DNA from: Acinetobacter sp. SFB
GTDB taxonomy: Bacteria > Pseudomonadota > Gammaproteobacteria > Pseudomonadales > Moraxellaceae
DNA: 64,000 nt
Assembly: GCF_001647545.1 (NCBI RefSeq)
Contig: NZ_LSZH01000001.1
Location: 506,778-570,777, forward strand
Direction: 5' to 3'
The position numbers and the translations under genes are program-made. Position 1 is the stretch's first letter, and every line of letters starts with the position of its first letter. The notes under the pieces are model-generated. The model was not told the origin of the DNA. It saw only the letters and a program-made list of their open reading frames with translations, and made no database searches. Shown here in pieces: positions 34,100 to 42,289 of this stretch.

Positions 34100-34831
34100 A
34101 TGACTTTTCAAATCCATATGATTGATGTCAAAAATCAACTACAAAACTATATTTGGTTATTGGAACATACGCCGACTAAGCAAGTTGTCGCAATTGATCC
34201 CACTGAAGCGCATTTGGTAGAGGCATATTGTGCAGAAAACAATTTAAAGCTAAGTCAGATCTGGCTGACCCATTGGCATAAAGACCATACCGGTGGTGTA
34301 CCTGAGCTTTTGCTCAATCGTAATATCCCGGTCTATGGTCCACGTGAAGAATTAAGTAAAGTTCCTTTTATCAGCCATCCCCTGCAACACGAAGCTCATA
34401 TTACTTTCCACGATTTAGATATAGAGGTCATTGCCGTACCGGGGCATACCTTAGGACATATCGTCTATTTTATTGATGCTTTAGATGTTCTTTTCTGCGG
34501 CGACACCCTGTTTGCGATGGGCTGTGGTCGGGTCTTTGAAGGCACATATGAGCAAATGTATCACTCACTTAATCGCTTAGCTGCTTTACCTGCCCGAACC
34601 AAAGTTTATTGCACCCACGAATATACCCTTTCCAATGCAAAATTTGCATTGCACGTGGAACCGGACAATCTGGCGATTCAACAGCGTTTCGAAAAAGTTG
34701 AAACTCAACGTATGCTCGGTCAATGTACACTACCGAGTACTATTGAATTGGAGTTGGACACCAATCCGTTCTTAAGGGCTGAAAGCGTTGATGAATTTCA
34801 ACGTCTGCGAGAGTTAAAAGATGATTTTTAA
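34100..34831 (+). CDS. gloB: Hydroxyacylglutathione hydrolase (glyoxalase II)
   Basis: Metallo-beta-lactamase-fold enzyme hydrolysing S-lactoylglutathione to lactate and glutathione in methylglyoxal detoxification. Dinuclear metal motif THWHKDHTGG (HxHxDH), then VPGHTLGHIVYF, CGDTLFAMGCGRVFEGT and the substrate-binding CTHEYTLSNAKFA. The C-terminal ENPFLR-like segment (DTNPFLR) is present. The frame opens at 34070; ATG 34100 is chosen, with 34118 (MIDVKNQLQNYIW) also matching E. coli GloB length. About 243 residues, normal for GloB. Confidence 0.92.
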   Translation: MTFQIHMIDVKNQLQNYIWLLEHTPTKQVVAIDPTEAHLVEAYCAENNLKLSQIWLTHWHKDHTGGVPELLLNRNIPVYGPREELSKVPFISHPLQHEAHITFHDLDIEVIAVPGHTLGHIVYFIDALDVLFCGDTLFAMGCGRVFEGTYEQMYHSLNRLAALPARTKVYCTHEYTLSNAKFALHVEPDNLAIQQRFEKVETQRMLGQCTLPSTIELELDTNPFLRAESVDEFQRLRELKDDF

Positions 34832-34852
34832 TATGAGGCAAATATAGAAGGT

Positions 34853-35125
34853 TTATAAAATCTGATGTGTTTGCGCATAAGCATCTAGCTCAATTTGACT
34901 CACCACACGAGTCATATTCATTTCATCAACCCGAACCAAGAGCAAACCACCTAAAGCAGGTTGATAACGTCGGGCACTGCCAAAAGGCGTATAAGACACA
35001 TTTGATTGTTCCGCAAAGACCAGCCAATCTTCATGTCCTAACATGACAGCAACAGGGACTAAATCTTGTTGCTGCATATTTTGAATTTGATTCAATACAT
35101 TTTGTTCAATTGTGTCTATCGTCAT
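34853..35125 (-). CDS. Hypothetical small protein
   Basis: 90-residue soluble protein, unrecognised. It begins with a helical segment rich in Gln (IEQNVLNQIQNMQQQ) followed by beta-rich sequence (PVAVMLGHEDWLVFAE, GGLLLVRVDEMNMTRVV). Convergent with gloB, separated by only 21 bp with no terminator seen. ATG at 35125. Confidence 0.65.
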   Translation of the reverse strand: MTIDTIEQNVLNQIQNMQQQDLVPVAVMLGHEDWLVFAEQSNVSYTPFGSARRYQPALGGLLLVRVDEMNMTRVVSQIELDAYAQTHQIL

Positions 35126-35245
35126 TTCAATATAATCATCATCTTAATAAACATTACACATCTGCCAGAATTCAAAAATCCCTCGGCATGGCGGAGATAC
35201 AGTTTATCTTATCTTTTTTTAATATCGGAAGCATTGTGATTTTTT

Positions 35246-35273
35246 TTGACTCATTTTTAGTCGCTTATAAAAT
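35246..35273 (+). promoter_or_regulatory. Candidate sigma-70 promoter
   Basis: TTGACT (35246-35251), a 16-bp spacer and TAAAAT (35268-35273); each hexamer matches consensus at 5 of 6 positions. It faces the small gene 350 bp downstream. Confidence 0.45.
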
Positions 35274-35286
35274 GATAATGATTTCC
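35268..35286. promoter_or_regulatory. Fur-box-like sequence over the -10 element
   Basis: AATGATAATGATT (35271-35283) matches 12 of 13 core positions of the Fur consensus GATAATGATAATCATTATC; the whole 19-mer matches 14. It overlaps the -10 of the candidate promoter, a typical repressor position. Confidence 0.4.
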
Positions 35287-35621
35287 CGCTTCAGCTCAGT
35301 ATTTCTAAATAATCCTCCAAAGACAGCTCAAATATAAATACATTTAAGCTACATTGAAAATTGTGTATAAATATTTCCACCTTTAAAAACCCAAACAATC
35401 AATAAATTTTTATATAAATCAATTTCATAAGAACAATTATCTCAGTATTTGGTTAAATTTTGACTTCGATTTTAGATATTATTTGGTCTTTTTAAGCATA
35501 AAAAATATACGTAATATTTATTTTATAAAAAACAATACAAAGCGACCCTTTAAAAAAAAACCTGCATCCCTATTATTAATTTAATACTGTAATGTATCCA
35601 ATATACACAAGGAGTTCTCTC

Positions 35622-35825
35622 GTGAAGAAAGTTGTTAAGGCAAAAAATTTAATTGCGTTTCGCATTTGGCTAGAAAAATTAGGATATTCAGTAAGAACAT
35701 TAACCGATAATCGTGGCTTCACTTTTAGTTTTAAAAAAGAATATGGCTTAGTTACCTGTGATTTGGCCGGTAATTCACTGGCTATGCAACTTGGTGAAGA
35801 ATTCGAGGATCACCTAAAAGCTTAA
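35622..35825 (+). CDS. Hypothetical small protein
   Basis: 67 residues, basic N-terminus (KKVVKAKNLIAFRIWLEKLG) and a compact beta segment (GFTFSFKKEYGLVTCDL), ending in an acidic helix. Unrecognised. AAGGAG (35609-35614) lies 7 nt before the GTG at 35622, which decides this start over the ATG at 35592. Followed by an intrinsic terminator. Confidence 0.7.
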   Translation: MKKVVKAKNLIAFRIWLEKLGYSVRTLTDNRGFTFSFKKEYGLVTCDLAGNSLAMQLGEEFEDHLKA

Positions 35826-35894
35826 AAATATATTTCACGTTTGAATCGAGATAAAAACAACCTATTTAAAATATATTTTTAGAAATAACTTTTG

Positions 35895-35916
35895 AAGCCC
35901 TCTTTTGGGCTTTTTT
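35895..35916 (+). terminator. Terminator after the 67-residue gene
   Basis: AAGCCC (35895-35900) pairs with GGGCTT (35907-35912), followed by T6. Confidence 0.88.
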
Positions 35917-35949
35917 ATTTTATCTTTCACTTTTTTCCAGACAATAAAA

Positions 35950-35971
35950 AAGCAAGGTAGAAACCTTGCTT
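35950..35971 (-). terminator. Terminator of the tRNA operon
   Basis: AAGCAAGGT (35950-35958) pairs with ACCTTGCTT (35963-35971); the minus-strand transcript then runs into T's. Confidence 0.85.
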
Positions 35972-35982
35972 CAATATCTTGA

Positions 35983-36067
35983 TGGTGGGGACGGAGAGAC
36001 TCGAACTCTCACACCTTGCGGCGCTGGAACCTAAATCCAGTGCGTCTACCAATTTCGCCACGTCCCC
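35983..36067 (-). tRNA. tRNA-Leu (UAG anticodon)
   Basis: 85 nt including an encoded CCA end. The acceptor stem GGGGACG/CGTCCCC, the long class-II variable arm and the anticodon loop TTTAGGT between CTGGA/TCCAG stems give anticodon TAG, reading CUA. Identical in sequence to the copy at 36212. Confidence 0.96.
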
Positions 36068-36104
36068 ATCAGGGTACTAACATAGTGTTAGATTTTTTAA
36101 AACT

Positions 36105-36178
36105 TGGCAGAGGATCAAGGACTCGAACCTTGACGAACGGTTTTGGAGACCGTCATGCTACCATTACACCAATCCTCT
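36105..36178 (-). tRNA. tRNA-Trp (CCA anticodon)
   Basis: 74 nt with encoded CCA. Acceptor stem AGAGGAT/ATCCTCT with discriminator G73, T arm CAAGG-TTCGAGT-CCTTG, and anticodon stem ACGGT/ACCGT enclosing CTCCAAA, anticodon CCA. G73 and the A1-U72 pair fit tryptophan identity. The D arm (GTGT...GCAT) is short and unlike that of E. coli tRNA-Trp. Confidence 0.92.
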
Positions 36179-36211
36179 ACAGCCTTATTACCAAACAAGT
36201 TTGATAATAAT

Positions 36212-36296
36212 TGGTGGGGACGGAGAGACTCGAACTCTCACACCTTGCGGCGCTGGAACCTAAATCCAGTGCGTCTACCAATTTCGCCACGTCCCC
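36212..36296 (-). tRNA. tRNA-Leu (UAG anticodon), second identical copy
   Basis: Exactly repeats the sequence of the tRNA-Leu at 35983, including the CCA end. First gene of the minus-strand tRNA cluster Leu-Trp-Leu. Confidence 0.96.
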
Positions 36297-36309
36297 AATG
36301 GCTGTGTAT

Positions 36310-36336
36310 ATTATAGAGATCGTTTCCTGATGACAA
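36310..36336 (-). promoter_or_regulatory. Candidate promoter of the tRNA cluster
   Basis: On the minus strand TTGTCA (36331-36336), 15-bp spacer and a perfect TATAAT (36310-36315), starting 14 bp before the first tRNA-Leu. The spacer is short, so the -35 call is weaker than the -10. Confidence 0.5.
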
Positions 36337-36354
36337 GACCTTTTTATGAAAAAT

Positions 36355-36394
36355 CCACTTGTTTGTTTAAATAAAAAACAAAAGTGGTTTTTTT
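36355..36394. terminator. Bidirectional terminator between kinase gene and tRNA cluster
   Basis: CCACTT...(36355) pairs with AAGTGG (36382-36387), extended by TTTG/CAAA with a 2-nt bulge and flanked by A and T runs on both sides. It would end the minus-strand patatin-kinase transcript. Confidence 0.65.
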
Positions 36395-36400
36395 GTATTT

Positions 36401-37261
36401 TTATTGAACATTTTCAGTGAGTAAGCACTGTTTTACAGTGTAAATATCGGTAAATCTTCGCTCTTTTTGCTTTGCCAACATCCCCGATAAAAGCTTTTTA
36501 AATATTAATAAATGTTCTGGAAGTTCAATTCTTAAACGCTGGCAATGTAAATATGCCCAATCTTGATAATTTTCTGCAGTTAAACGCTGCCCTGTAAGCC
36601 ACTCATAAAAAATAATCCCTACAGCATAAATATCAGTTTGTATGGTTTTTTTTGCTGCATGAAAAAGTTCAGGTGCCATATAGCGTGGAGTTGCGGTCAG
36701 GCTTTGCATTTTTTGGGATAAATTGACTTTTTCAACCTGTTCAAAATCAATCAAACATACGCGCTGCTGGTATTGAACAAAATGCTCTCGCTTTAAATCG
36801 GCATGAATCCAGCCAAGCTGATGTAATTGATCCAATACATCGAGTACTTTTAACAGCGTCTTTTTAATCTCATTTAGCGACATATCAGAACAATCACTAA
36901 AGAATGATTCAGCATGACTTAAAATCAAAATAGGGCTTCTCCCCGACTCCGCTTGCCTATCAGTTTTTAAATGAGCAATCACTTGAAAGGGTAATAAAAA
37001 ATCAGGCATGAGGTTGGAAGAACTGCGTTGCTCTACAAATTGCTGATAAAAAGCCAACTCATTTAAAAACCCTGCTTCATAACTTTGATTTGTGCTGAGT
37101 GCTTGAGTTTTTAACCAGTAGTGTTGCTGCTGATGTTCAAAGGTATATAAAAAACGCCCAAAAGTTAGACTTTTAGGCTTAGTTTTAAGTATTAAGTTTA
37201 ATGAAGAAAAATCTTCCTTTTTAAACTGCAATAAATTCTGCGGCTTTTTGCTCTGGATCAT
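36401..37261 (-). CDS. Protein-kinase-like enzyme
   Basis: 286-residue kinase-fold protein. The ATP-lysine is probably in the YWLKTQ segment (K51), the catalytic loop is HADLKREH (153-160, with aspartate 155 and lysine 157) and the metal aspartate is in LIDFEQ (D172). Position 160 is histidine where Ser/Thr kinases have asparagine, and DFG is replaced by DFE, features shared with lipopolysaccharide-core kinases; but TPRYMAPELFH and DIYAVGIIFYEWLTG are classical Ser/Thr kinase APE and subdomain IX motifs. So a divergent Ser/Thr-type kinase is likely. The start overlaps the patatin gene by 41 bp. Targets unknown. Confidence 0.82.
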   Translation of the reverse strand: MIQSKKPQNLLQFKKEDFSSLNLILKTKPKSLTFGRFLYTFEHQQQHYWLKTQALSTNQSYEAGFLNELAFYQQFVEQRSSSNLMPDFLLPFQVIAHLKTDRQAESGRSPILILSHAESFFSDCSDMSLNEIKKTLLKVLDVLDQLHQLGWIHADLKREHFVQYQQRVCLIDFEQVEKVNLSQKMQSLTATPRYMAPELFHAAKKTIQTDIYAVGIIFYEWLTGQRLTAENYQDWAYLHCQRLRIELPEHLLIFKKLLSGMLAKQKERRFTDIYTVKQCLLTENVQ

Positions 37262-38732
37262 GTTTATAATTTAAAATTTCCAAACAATGCTGGATGGTTT
37301 TCCCTACCCGGGCATGCATTTCAATTGAAGATATCTTAGGCCACGTCGCCCGCTCACCTTCACGTTGTAATAATTTGAACAAATATGGTCGCGGGTTCTG
37401 AAACATATAACTGTAGTGTCGCAAGCTATAATCACCGACAATATTTAAATCGCCATAATAACCTTGATCAATCACACCAAAACCATGATCAAGCAATCGT
37501 CGAACCGGGGGGATTTTTCCAACCCGATCACGGGTAAAGTCCATAATGCCTTTGCTAATCACCTTCCCCTGACGACGAATAATCCGTTCTGGCCAACTCA
37601 ACAGATCTCGACGGTGACGTTCTGCATCACTTTGCATAAACGGCACAATATGAGGATTAACCTGACTTGCGATGGTGTAATTTAAATTATACAGTCTTGC
37701 CATTTTTTCTTGAGGGAAATCACTGCGTACACTGCCATCTACCCAACGTGTGTCTGCCATATAAGGCGTTAATTGACCATTTTGACGTTTACTGGTCAAT
37801 TTAACCGGTGGAAATAAAATAGGAACTGCACAGGAGGCCAATACTGCACTCCAAACCAGCAAATCTGGCGAAGTATAGGCATTCAAAATCCGGGCTTCTT
37901 GTGAAGCATCATACGGGGCAACAGCCACATTAATATGTAAGCCAGAGATTTTAAATGCTTCTTCAAAGGTCACATCACCCAAATTTTCAATCAAGAATTT
38001 CTTTAGGTACATCACATCGGCAAAACCACCGTTGCCCTTTAAAATTTCGCTAAATTTACGAAAATGAAAAGCTTCACTAAAAAAGTTCTCACCATTTAAA
38101 AGACCTGAAATATCTGACGGTTTTGAAGTTCCCAACATGGCCGTCATAATTGCACCCGCGCTCGAACCAGATAGCACTTTTGGCATTAAATCTTGTTCAA
38201 GCAATGCCTTACATACACCTGTATGAAACAATCCCAACGTCGCACCACCTGAAAACATGATAGCAGGCTGGCCGTACGCCTTTTTACAATGCTGAAAAAA
38301 TTCAATTTTTTCAGCAAGACATAAACAAGAACAATTATCTGAAGCAATGTAGGCCAGACTTTCACTGACTTCTTCCACATAATCTTCTATGATTTTTTTC
38401 GTTCCCACATATGTGGCGGTAAATAACATCGGATTTGCAATATTGGCGATATCATAGGTTAAACCTTCACGTAATATATACATGATATCTTCAGTACGTT
38501 TCTGGAAACGATAGCGTTTTAACCGGCTTAATCGCTCGGCAATAATTTCAGCATCAAAATAAGGTGAACAGTTATCATATTTCCATTCTTGCGCACCGGT
38601 TTCTTCATCTATTTCTAATGCTAGGCTTTTCCATTCTTCATATGTTTCAGCTGTTTCAAGTTGGCGCTTTAATTTTTTTATGCGATAGGCTTGATGTGGA
38701 TTAATATCCTGTGTGAAATCTTTAAATAGCAT
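37221..38732 (-). CDS. Patatin-like phospholipase with N-terminal DUF3336
   Basis: 503-residue acyl hydrolase related to the yeast triacylglycerol lipases Tgl3-5. The N-terminal DUF3336 region (about 5-135) precedes the patatin domain: oxyanion loop SGGATLGLFH (161-170), nucleophile elbow GSSAG (serine 191) and the dyad aspartate in DGS (D332). No signal peptide, so cytoplasmic or membrane-associated. Likely hydrolyses phospholipid or neutral lipid acyl esters. Co-transcribed and overlapping with the downstream kinase gene. Confidence 0.9.
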   Translation of the reverse strand: MLFKDFTQDINPHQAYRIKKLKRQLETAETYEEWKSLALEIDEETGAQEWKYDNCSPYFDAEIIAERLSRLKRYRFQKRTEDIMYILREGLTYDIANIANPMLFTATYVGTKKIIEDYVEEVSESLAYIASDNCSCLCLAEKIEFFQHCKKAYGQPAIMFSGGATLGLFHTGVCKALLEQDLMPKVLSGSSAGAIMTAMLGTSKPSDISGLLNGENFFSEAFHFRKFSEILKGNGGFADVMYLKKFLIENLGDVTFEEAFKISGLHINVAVAPYDASQEARILNAYTSPDLLVWSAVLASCAVPILFPPVKLTSKRQNGQLTPYMADTRWVDGSVRSDFPQEKMARLYNLNYTIASQVNPHIVPFMQSDAERHRRDLLSWPERIIRRQGKVISKGIMDFTRDRVGKIPPVRRLLDHGFGVIDQGYYGDLNIVGDYSLRHYSYMFQNPRPYLFKLLQREGERATWPKISSIEMHARVGKTIQHCLEILNYKHDPEQKAAEFIAV

Positions 38733-38918
38733 ATCTATCCCTCAAACACTTTCATTATTATTTGCATCTTATGATAGGTTATCATACATGACATTGACAG
38801 AATACTCGGTGGAATATCGGTGCAAAAATGTCTATTGTATTAGCAAATCATGACTAATTCATATACAGTTCTTCAGTAAAACCACCCTTTTACTTTTACA
38901 CGTATAAGCTGAACAATC

Positions 38919-39791
38919 ATGGCAACAATTGATTTACCTGATCATATCTTACAAGCACTTTCTACTGTACTCCAACAACTACAGCAAAATTTACCAGAAC
39001 TGAAACAAGAAACTGACTTTTCAGCATCTGCTTATAAATGGCAAGACAAACAATTAAAAGCCATTCAACAGCCTAAAAAAATGTATTTGAATGATTTAAA
39101 AGGTATTGAAAGACAAAAAGAAAAAGTGATTCAAAATACTCTGCAATTTCTGAAGGGTTTGCCGGCTAACGATGTTTTACTTACCGGCTCACGTGGTACA
39201 GGTAAATCTTCCATTGTGCGCGCCCTACTTACTCAATATGAAGCAGAAGGTTTACGTTTAATTGAAATTGAACGTGATGATTTGTCTGACCTTCCTATCA
39301 TTCAGAAGCTGATTGAAAACCGTCCGGAAAAATTTATTGTCTATTGTGATGATTTAGCCTTCAACGCAGAAGATGAAAACTATCGCAGTTTAAAAAGTGT
39401 TCTAGATGGCTCATTACAATCCGGTTCAAGTAATTTTATTATTTATGCCACCAGTAACCGCCGCCATTTACTGCCTGAGTTTATGCATGAAAACACCCCA
39501 ATAACGCGTGTAGATGTGCCGCAATATACTGAGCTTCACCCACAAGAAGCGATTGAAGAAAAAATTTCACTTTCTGACCGTTTTGGCATGTGGCTGTCAT
39601 TTTATCCAATGGATCAAAATTTGTATTTAGAAATTGTTGAGCATTATTTATCAAAGGCCAATATGCCAATGGATGAGTTTACCCGTGCTGAGGCGTTACG
39701 CTGGTCTCAGGCTCGTGGACAGCGTTCGGGGCGTGCAGCCTATCAGTTTTCAAAACACTGGATTGGTTCGCAAAAATTGGCATCGTTTTAA
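38919..39791 (+). CDS. DUF815 family ATP-binding protein
   Basis: 290-residue AAA-type ATPase of the DUF815 family. Walker A GSRGTGKS (90-97), Walker B-like FIVYCDDLAF (about 140-150), and an arginine-rich C-terminal lid (ALRWSQARGQRSGRAAYQF). Members are conserved, cytoplasmic, of unknown function, sometimes predicted to act like DnaA/IstB-type loaders. Monocistronic and divergent from the patatin gene. Confidence 0.87.
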   Translation: MATIDLPDHILQALSTVLQQLQQNLPELKQETDFSASAYKWQDKQLKAIQQPKKMYLNDLKGIERQKEKVIQNTLQFLKGLPANDVLLTGSRGTGKSSIVRALLTQYEAEGLRLIEIERDDLSDLPIIQKLIENRPEKFIVYCDDLAFNAEDENYRSLKSVLDGSLQSGSSNFIIYATSNRRHLLPEFMHENTPITRVDVPQYTELHPQEAIEEKISLSDRFGMWLSFYPMDQNLYLEIVEHYLSKANMPMDEFTRAEALRWSQARGQRSGRAAYQFSKHWIGSQKLASF

Positions 39792-40105
39792 GTCATCACT
39801 ATTTAGCCATTTTTAATACCTTCATAAATACCGAAATAAAGATCTAAACTTCACCTCAAGATAACGTTTAATCTTTATTTCAGTCATTACACTTTGCAAA
39901 AAATTCTGGATTATTTATTCTTTTAGATCTTTCCTCAAAAGATTTAAATCAGTTTATTTGGACGATATAAACAACTGTTGCTATATTCATTGCAATTTTG
40001 ACATATCAAAGTCCATCAAAATGCTTCAAACTCTGCAAAATCTCTTGAGAGTCACGAATATTGTTCATTATTCAGTGGACTCACACATTTTAAGGAATCT
40101 CCCCT
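39792..40105. other. Intergenic region with imperfect inverted repeat
   Basis: 314 bp, AT-rich. Arms 39833-39849 and 39866-39881 pair along 16 bp with one bulged base (GAAATAAAGAT/ATCTTTATTTC), a possible terminator for the DUF815 gene without a strong T run. A TTGACA at 39998-40003 has no convincing -10 partner. Nothing else seen. Confidence 0.55.
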
Positions 40106-40672
40106 ATGACCAATAACGAACAAGACTCATTAACAGCCAAGCCTGATGGCAAACCATTTTCACGCAGCTTTGACTTTTCACTCGACTTTGAAAAAATTAA
40201 TTTTAGAAAGCGTCCAGAATTATATCGAATTGGTCGTGGTGAAGATGGTGTTTTATTGGTTGAACCTTATACATCTGAAATTTCACCATTTTGGAAATTT
40301 GAAGATGAAGCTCAAGCTATTGAAAGTAGTACAAAGATTTTTGAATTATTTCAAGATTATTTAGAGAAAAATGATTTTGTTGGCGCAGACATGGCAAGAA
40401 AGTTTTTGCTGATGGGCTACACCCGTGCACGTCGCTATGCACACCATAAAAAAGGCAGCCAAAAAACTGGCCGAAAAAATAAAGGTGTTACCTCTACAGT
40501 TAAAGCAGAACTAAATGAGGCTGTTACAGCCGAAAAAAAGCCACGTAGCACCGAAGATCAGGTGAAAGCTGCTGTTGCGAAAATCTTTAAAGACAAGAGC
40601 GATCAAGCTAAGTTAAATCAGAAATATATCGAACTTAAAGAAAAATTCAATGAAATAATTCGCGAGGATTAA
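40106..40672 (+). CDS. DUF4385 domain protein
   Basis: 188-residue protein. The family core FDFSLDFEKINFRKRPELYRIGRGEDGVLLVEPY (about 23-57) is followed by EISPFWKF and DMARKFLLMGYTRARRYAHHK (about 96-116). The last 70 residues are a Lys/Ala-rich tail not part of the core domain, suggesting nucleic-acid or protein contacts. Function unknown. AAGGAA lies 9 nt before the ATG. Terminator follows. Confidence 0.85.
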   Translation: MTNNEQDSLTAKPDGKPFSRSFDFSLDFEKINFRKRPELYRIGRGEDGVLLVEPYTSEISPFWKFEDEAQAIESSTKIFELFQDYLEKNDFVGADMARKFLLMGYTRARRYAHHKKGSQKTGRKNKGVTSTVKAELNEAVTAEKKPRSTEDQVKAAVAKIFKDKSDQAKLNQKYIELKEKFNEIIRED

Positions 40673-40712
40673 TTGAACGCCGTTATTTAAATATCAATGA
40701 TAGTTAACAATT

Positions 40713-40747
40713 AAAGAGCAGTTTAAATTTAGAAACTGCTCTTTTTT
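40713..40747 (+). terminator. Terminator after DUF4385 gene
   Basis: AAAGAGCAGTTT (40713-40724) pairs with AAACTGCTCTTT (40733-40744), followed by a T run. Confidence 0.92.
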
Positions 40748-41142
40748 CATTGTCTAAAATCATTTTTATCCATGTCACATTGCATGGCTTTGTTCTACGA
40801 ATTCAGGCTAACTGCCGATGTAATTTCTATGATGCAATCAACAAAGAATTCTATCTATTTATTAGAATTAATTACAATTCTATTCTTTTAATAGATTTTT
40901 CAAACAGAAGTTTACCAAAACATTCTGCTGTTATATTGAATTATGAATAAGAAGTTTTATGGATCGAAGCTTATAAATTAAAAATACTTGCTTATTGGAA
41001 ATGTGCAAAGGCAACTCAAGCTGTCACTGCTTTTTTTGAGCAAGGTACGATAAAGCCGAGATAAATAACGCCTATCTAATATTAAAAGACCAATTCAATC
41101 ATTTTATGGAAGAAAATAACCATAATTGATTTGATAAAAATT
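40748..41142. other. Intergenic region holding a gene remnant
   Basis: About 390 bp between terminator and the diguanylate cyclase gene. It includes a 66-codon open frame (40750-40950) without ribosome site or familiar content, and the decayed reading frame listed separately. Confidence 0.5.
40943..41129 (+). pseudogene. Remnant of a small gene with two frameshifts
   Basis: Joining three frames gives a protein-like sequence: MNKK, then WIEAYKLKILAYWKCAKATQ...AFFEQG in the next frame, then NNAYLILKDQFNHFMEENNHN ending at TGA 41127-41129. Frame changes fall near 40955-40960 and 41050-41062. The parent family was not recognised. Confidence 0.4.
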
Positions 41143-42084
41143 TTAGGCTTTCAACTTGATTTGATGTTTATGCTCATACATCTTTTTATCTGCCTCAACA
41201 GCCGCCTTAAAGAGGCCTTGAGAAGGATGACGCATAGCGACTCCAATTGCTGCGCATATTTTTGCTTGTGCTAAAGCCTCTGTAATTCGATTTAAAAGTA
41301 GGTTTGCACCCATTTCATCATTTTCCACACTTAGAATTACAAACTCATCTCCACCTAAGCGCGCCACAATATCGTTTCCGCGTGCGGTTTCACGCAATAC
41401 ATATGCAGCCTGCTGAATCAAGTCATCCCCTTTATTATGTCCTAAGCTATCATTCACTTTTTTTAGATCATTTAAGTCGATAAAAAAAACTGCAGCAGGA
41501 TGCCCATAACGCTTACAACGTTCTTCTTCTGCATTTACCAACTGCTCCCAAGCTCGACGGTTGTAGAGTCCGGTTAATCCATCTCTTAAAGCTTCCGCTT
41601 CTAAGCGCTCACGCTGACGAATTTGTTCATTTTGACGCAGTTCAGCTTGCAGAATATTACTTAACAAGTTACCGAATAATTCGATTAATTCGACATCCTG
41701 AATAATGGCTTCGGATTTTGTTTGCGGATCAATGGCACAAAGCGTACCAAACAGGCTTCCATCTTCATTAAAAAGAGGCTGGCCAATGTAGGATTTAATA
41801 CTGACCTGTCGGTTAATTGGCGCAGTTGCGTATAACGGTATGTCTTCCGAGCGAGGCGCAATTTTAGGCGCTTTACCAACAACCATATGAGAGCAAAAAG
41901 AATCTGCCCACAGAAATACCTGTCCAGGTTTAACATCATAACCATGGTCTTCGCTCTGTAGTACAATCCAGTCTTTACCCTCTACTCGAGTAATCATCCA
42001 TAAATTAAATCCGAAGCGTTGATAGAGATACTGTAATACAACTTTTCCAGCTTCTTGAAAACTTTCGATATTTTTATGTTTCAT
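41143..42084 (-). CDS. GAF-GGDEF diguanylate cyclase
   Basis: 313-residue soluble sensor enzyme predicted to make cyclic di-GMP from two GTP. N-terminal GAF domain (about 5-145: IGQPLFNEDGSLFGTLCAIDP) joined by a coiled-coil linker (about 145-165) to a GGDEF domain with DGLTGLYNRRAWE and an intact GGDEF signature (244-248). The inhibitory I-site RxxD is present as RGND (235-238), so product feedback is expected. The GAF ligand is unknown. Monocistronic. Confidence 0.92.
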   Translation of the reverse strand: MKHKNIESFQEAGKVVLQYLYQRFGFNLWMITRVEGKDWIVLQSEDHGYDVKPGQVFLWADSFCSHMVVGKAPKIAPRSEDIPLYATAPINRQVSIKSYIGQPLFNEDGSLFGTLCAIDPQTKSEAIIQDVELIELFGNLLSNILQAELRQNEQIRQRERLEAEALRDGLTGLYNRRAWEQLVNAEEERCKRYGHPAAVFFIDLNDLKKVNDSLGHNKGDDLIQQAAYVLRETARGNDIVARLGGDEFVILSVENDEMGANLLLNRITEALAQAKICAAIGVAMRHPSQGLFKAAVEADKKMYEHKHQIKLKA

Positions 42085-42242
42085 CCGAGTTGGCCTATTT
42101 TTATGATCTTGAAATAATGATTTTTCATGATCTAATTTAAAAGATTTTTCAAAAATTCAGTAAAACCTATTCTGAATATAATATCTGATATACGCATGGA
42201 TCTATGCAATTATTTTTTGCAAAATCAGTTCGCATTAAAATA

Positions 42243-42269
42243 AAAAAGAGACTTCAGCCTCTTTTTTTT
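42243..42269 (-). terminator. Terminator of tsaD
   Basis: AAAGAG/CTCTTT-based hairpin around ACTTCAGC; A run on one side gives a minus-strand T run. Confidence 0.7.
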
Positions 42270-42289
42270 AAATCTTGAAATTTCACTCA

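Larger units (their letters stand above)
35126..35621. other. Long AT-rich intergenic region with a Fur-box-like promoter
   Basis: About 500 bp separate the two small divergent genes. Apart from the promoter and Fur-box-like site listed separately, I see no gene, hairpin terminator or RNA family. Confidence 0.6.

Noticed and set aside
36105..36178. Reading the middle tRNA as tRNA-Gly because of its D arm
   Set aside because: The anticodon stem fixes a seven-base loop with CCA at positions 34-36, and G73 fits tryptophan.
39998..40003. Promoter with perfect TTGACA before the DUF4385 gene
   Set aside because: No acceptable -10 hexamer lies 15-19 bp downstream.
40750..40950. A 66-codon plus-strand frame after the DUF4385 terminator
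   Set aside because: No ribosome site, AT-rich and no protein-like pattern; not supported as a gene.
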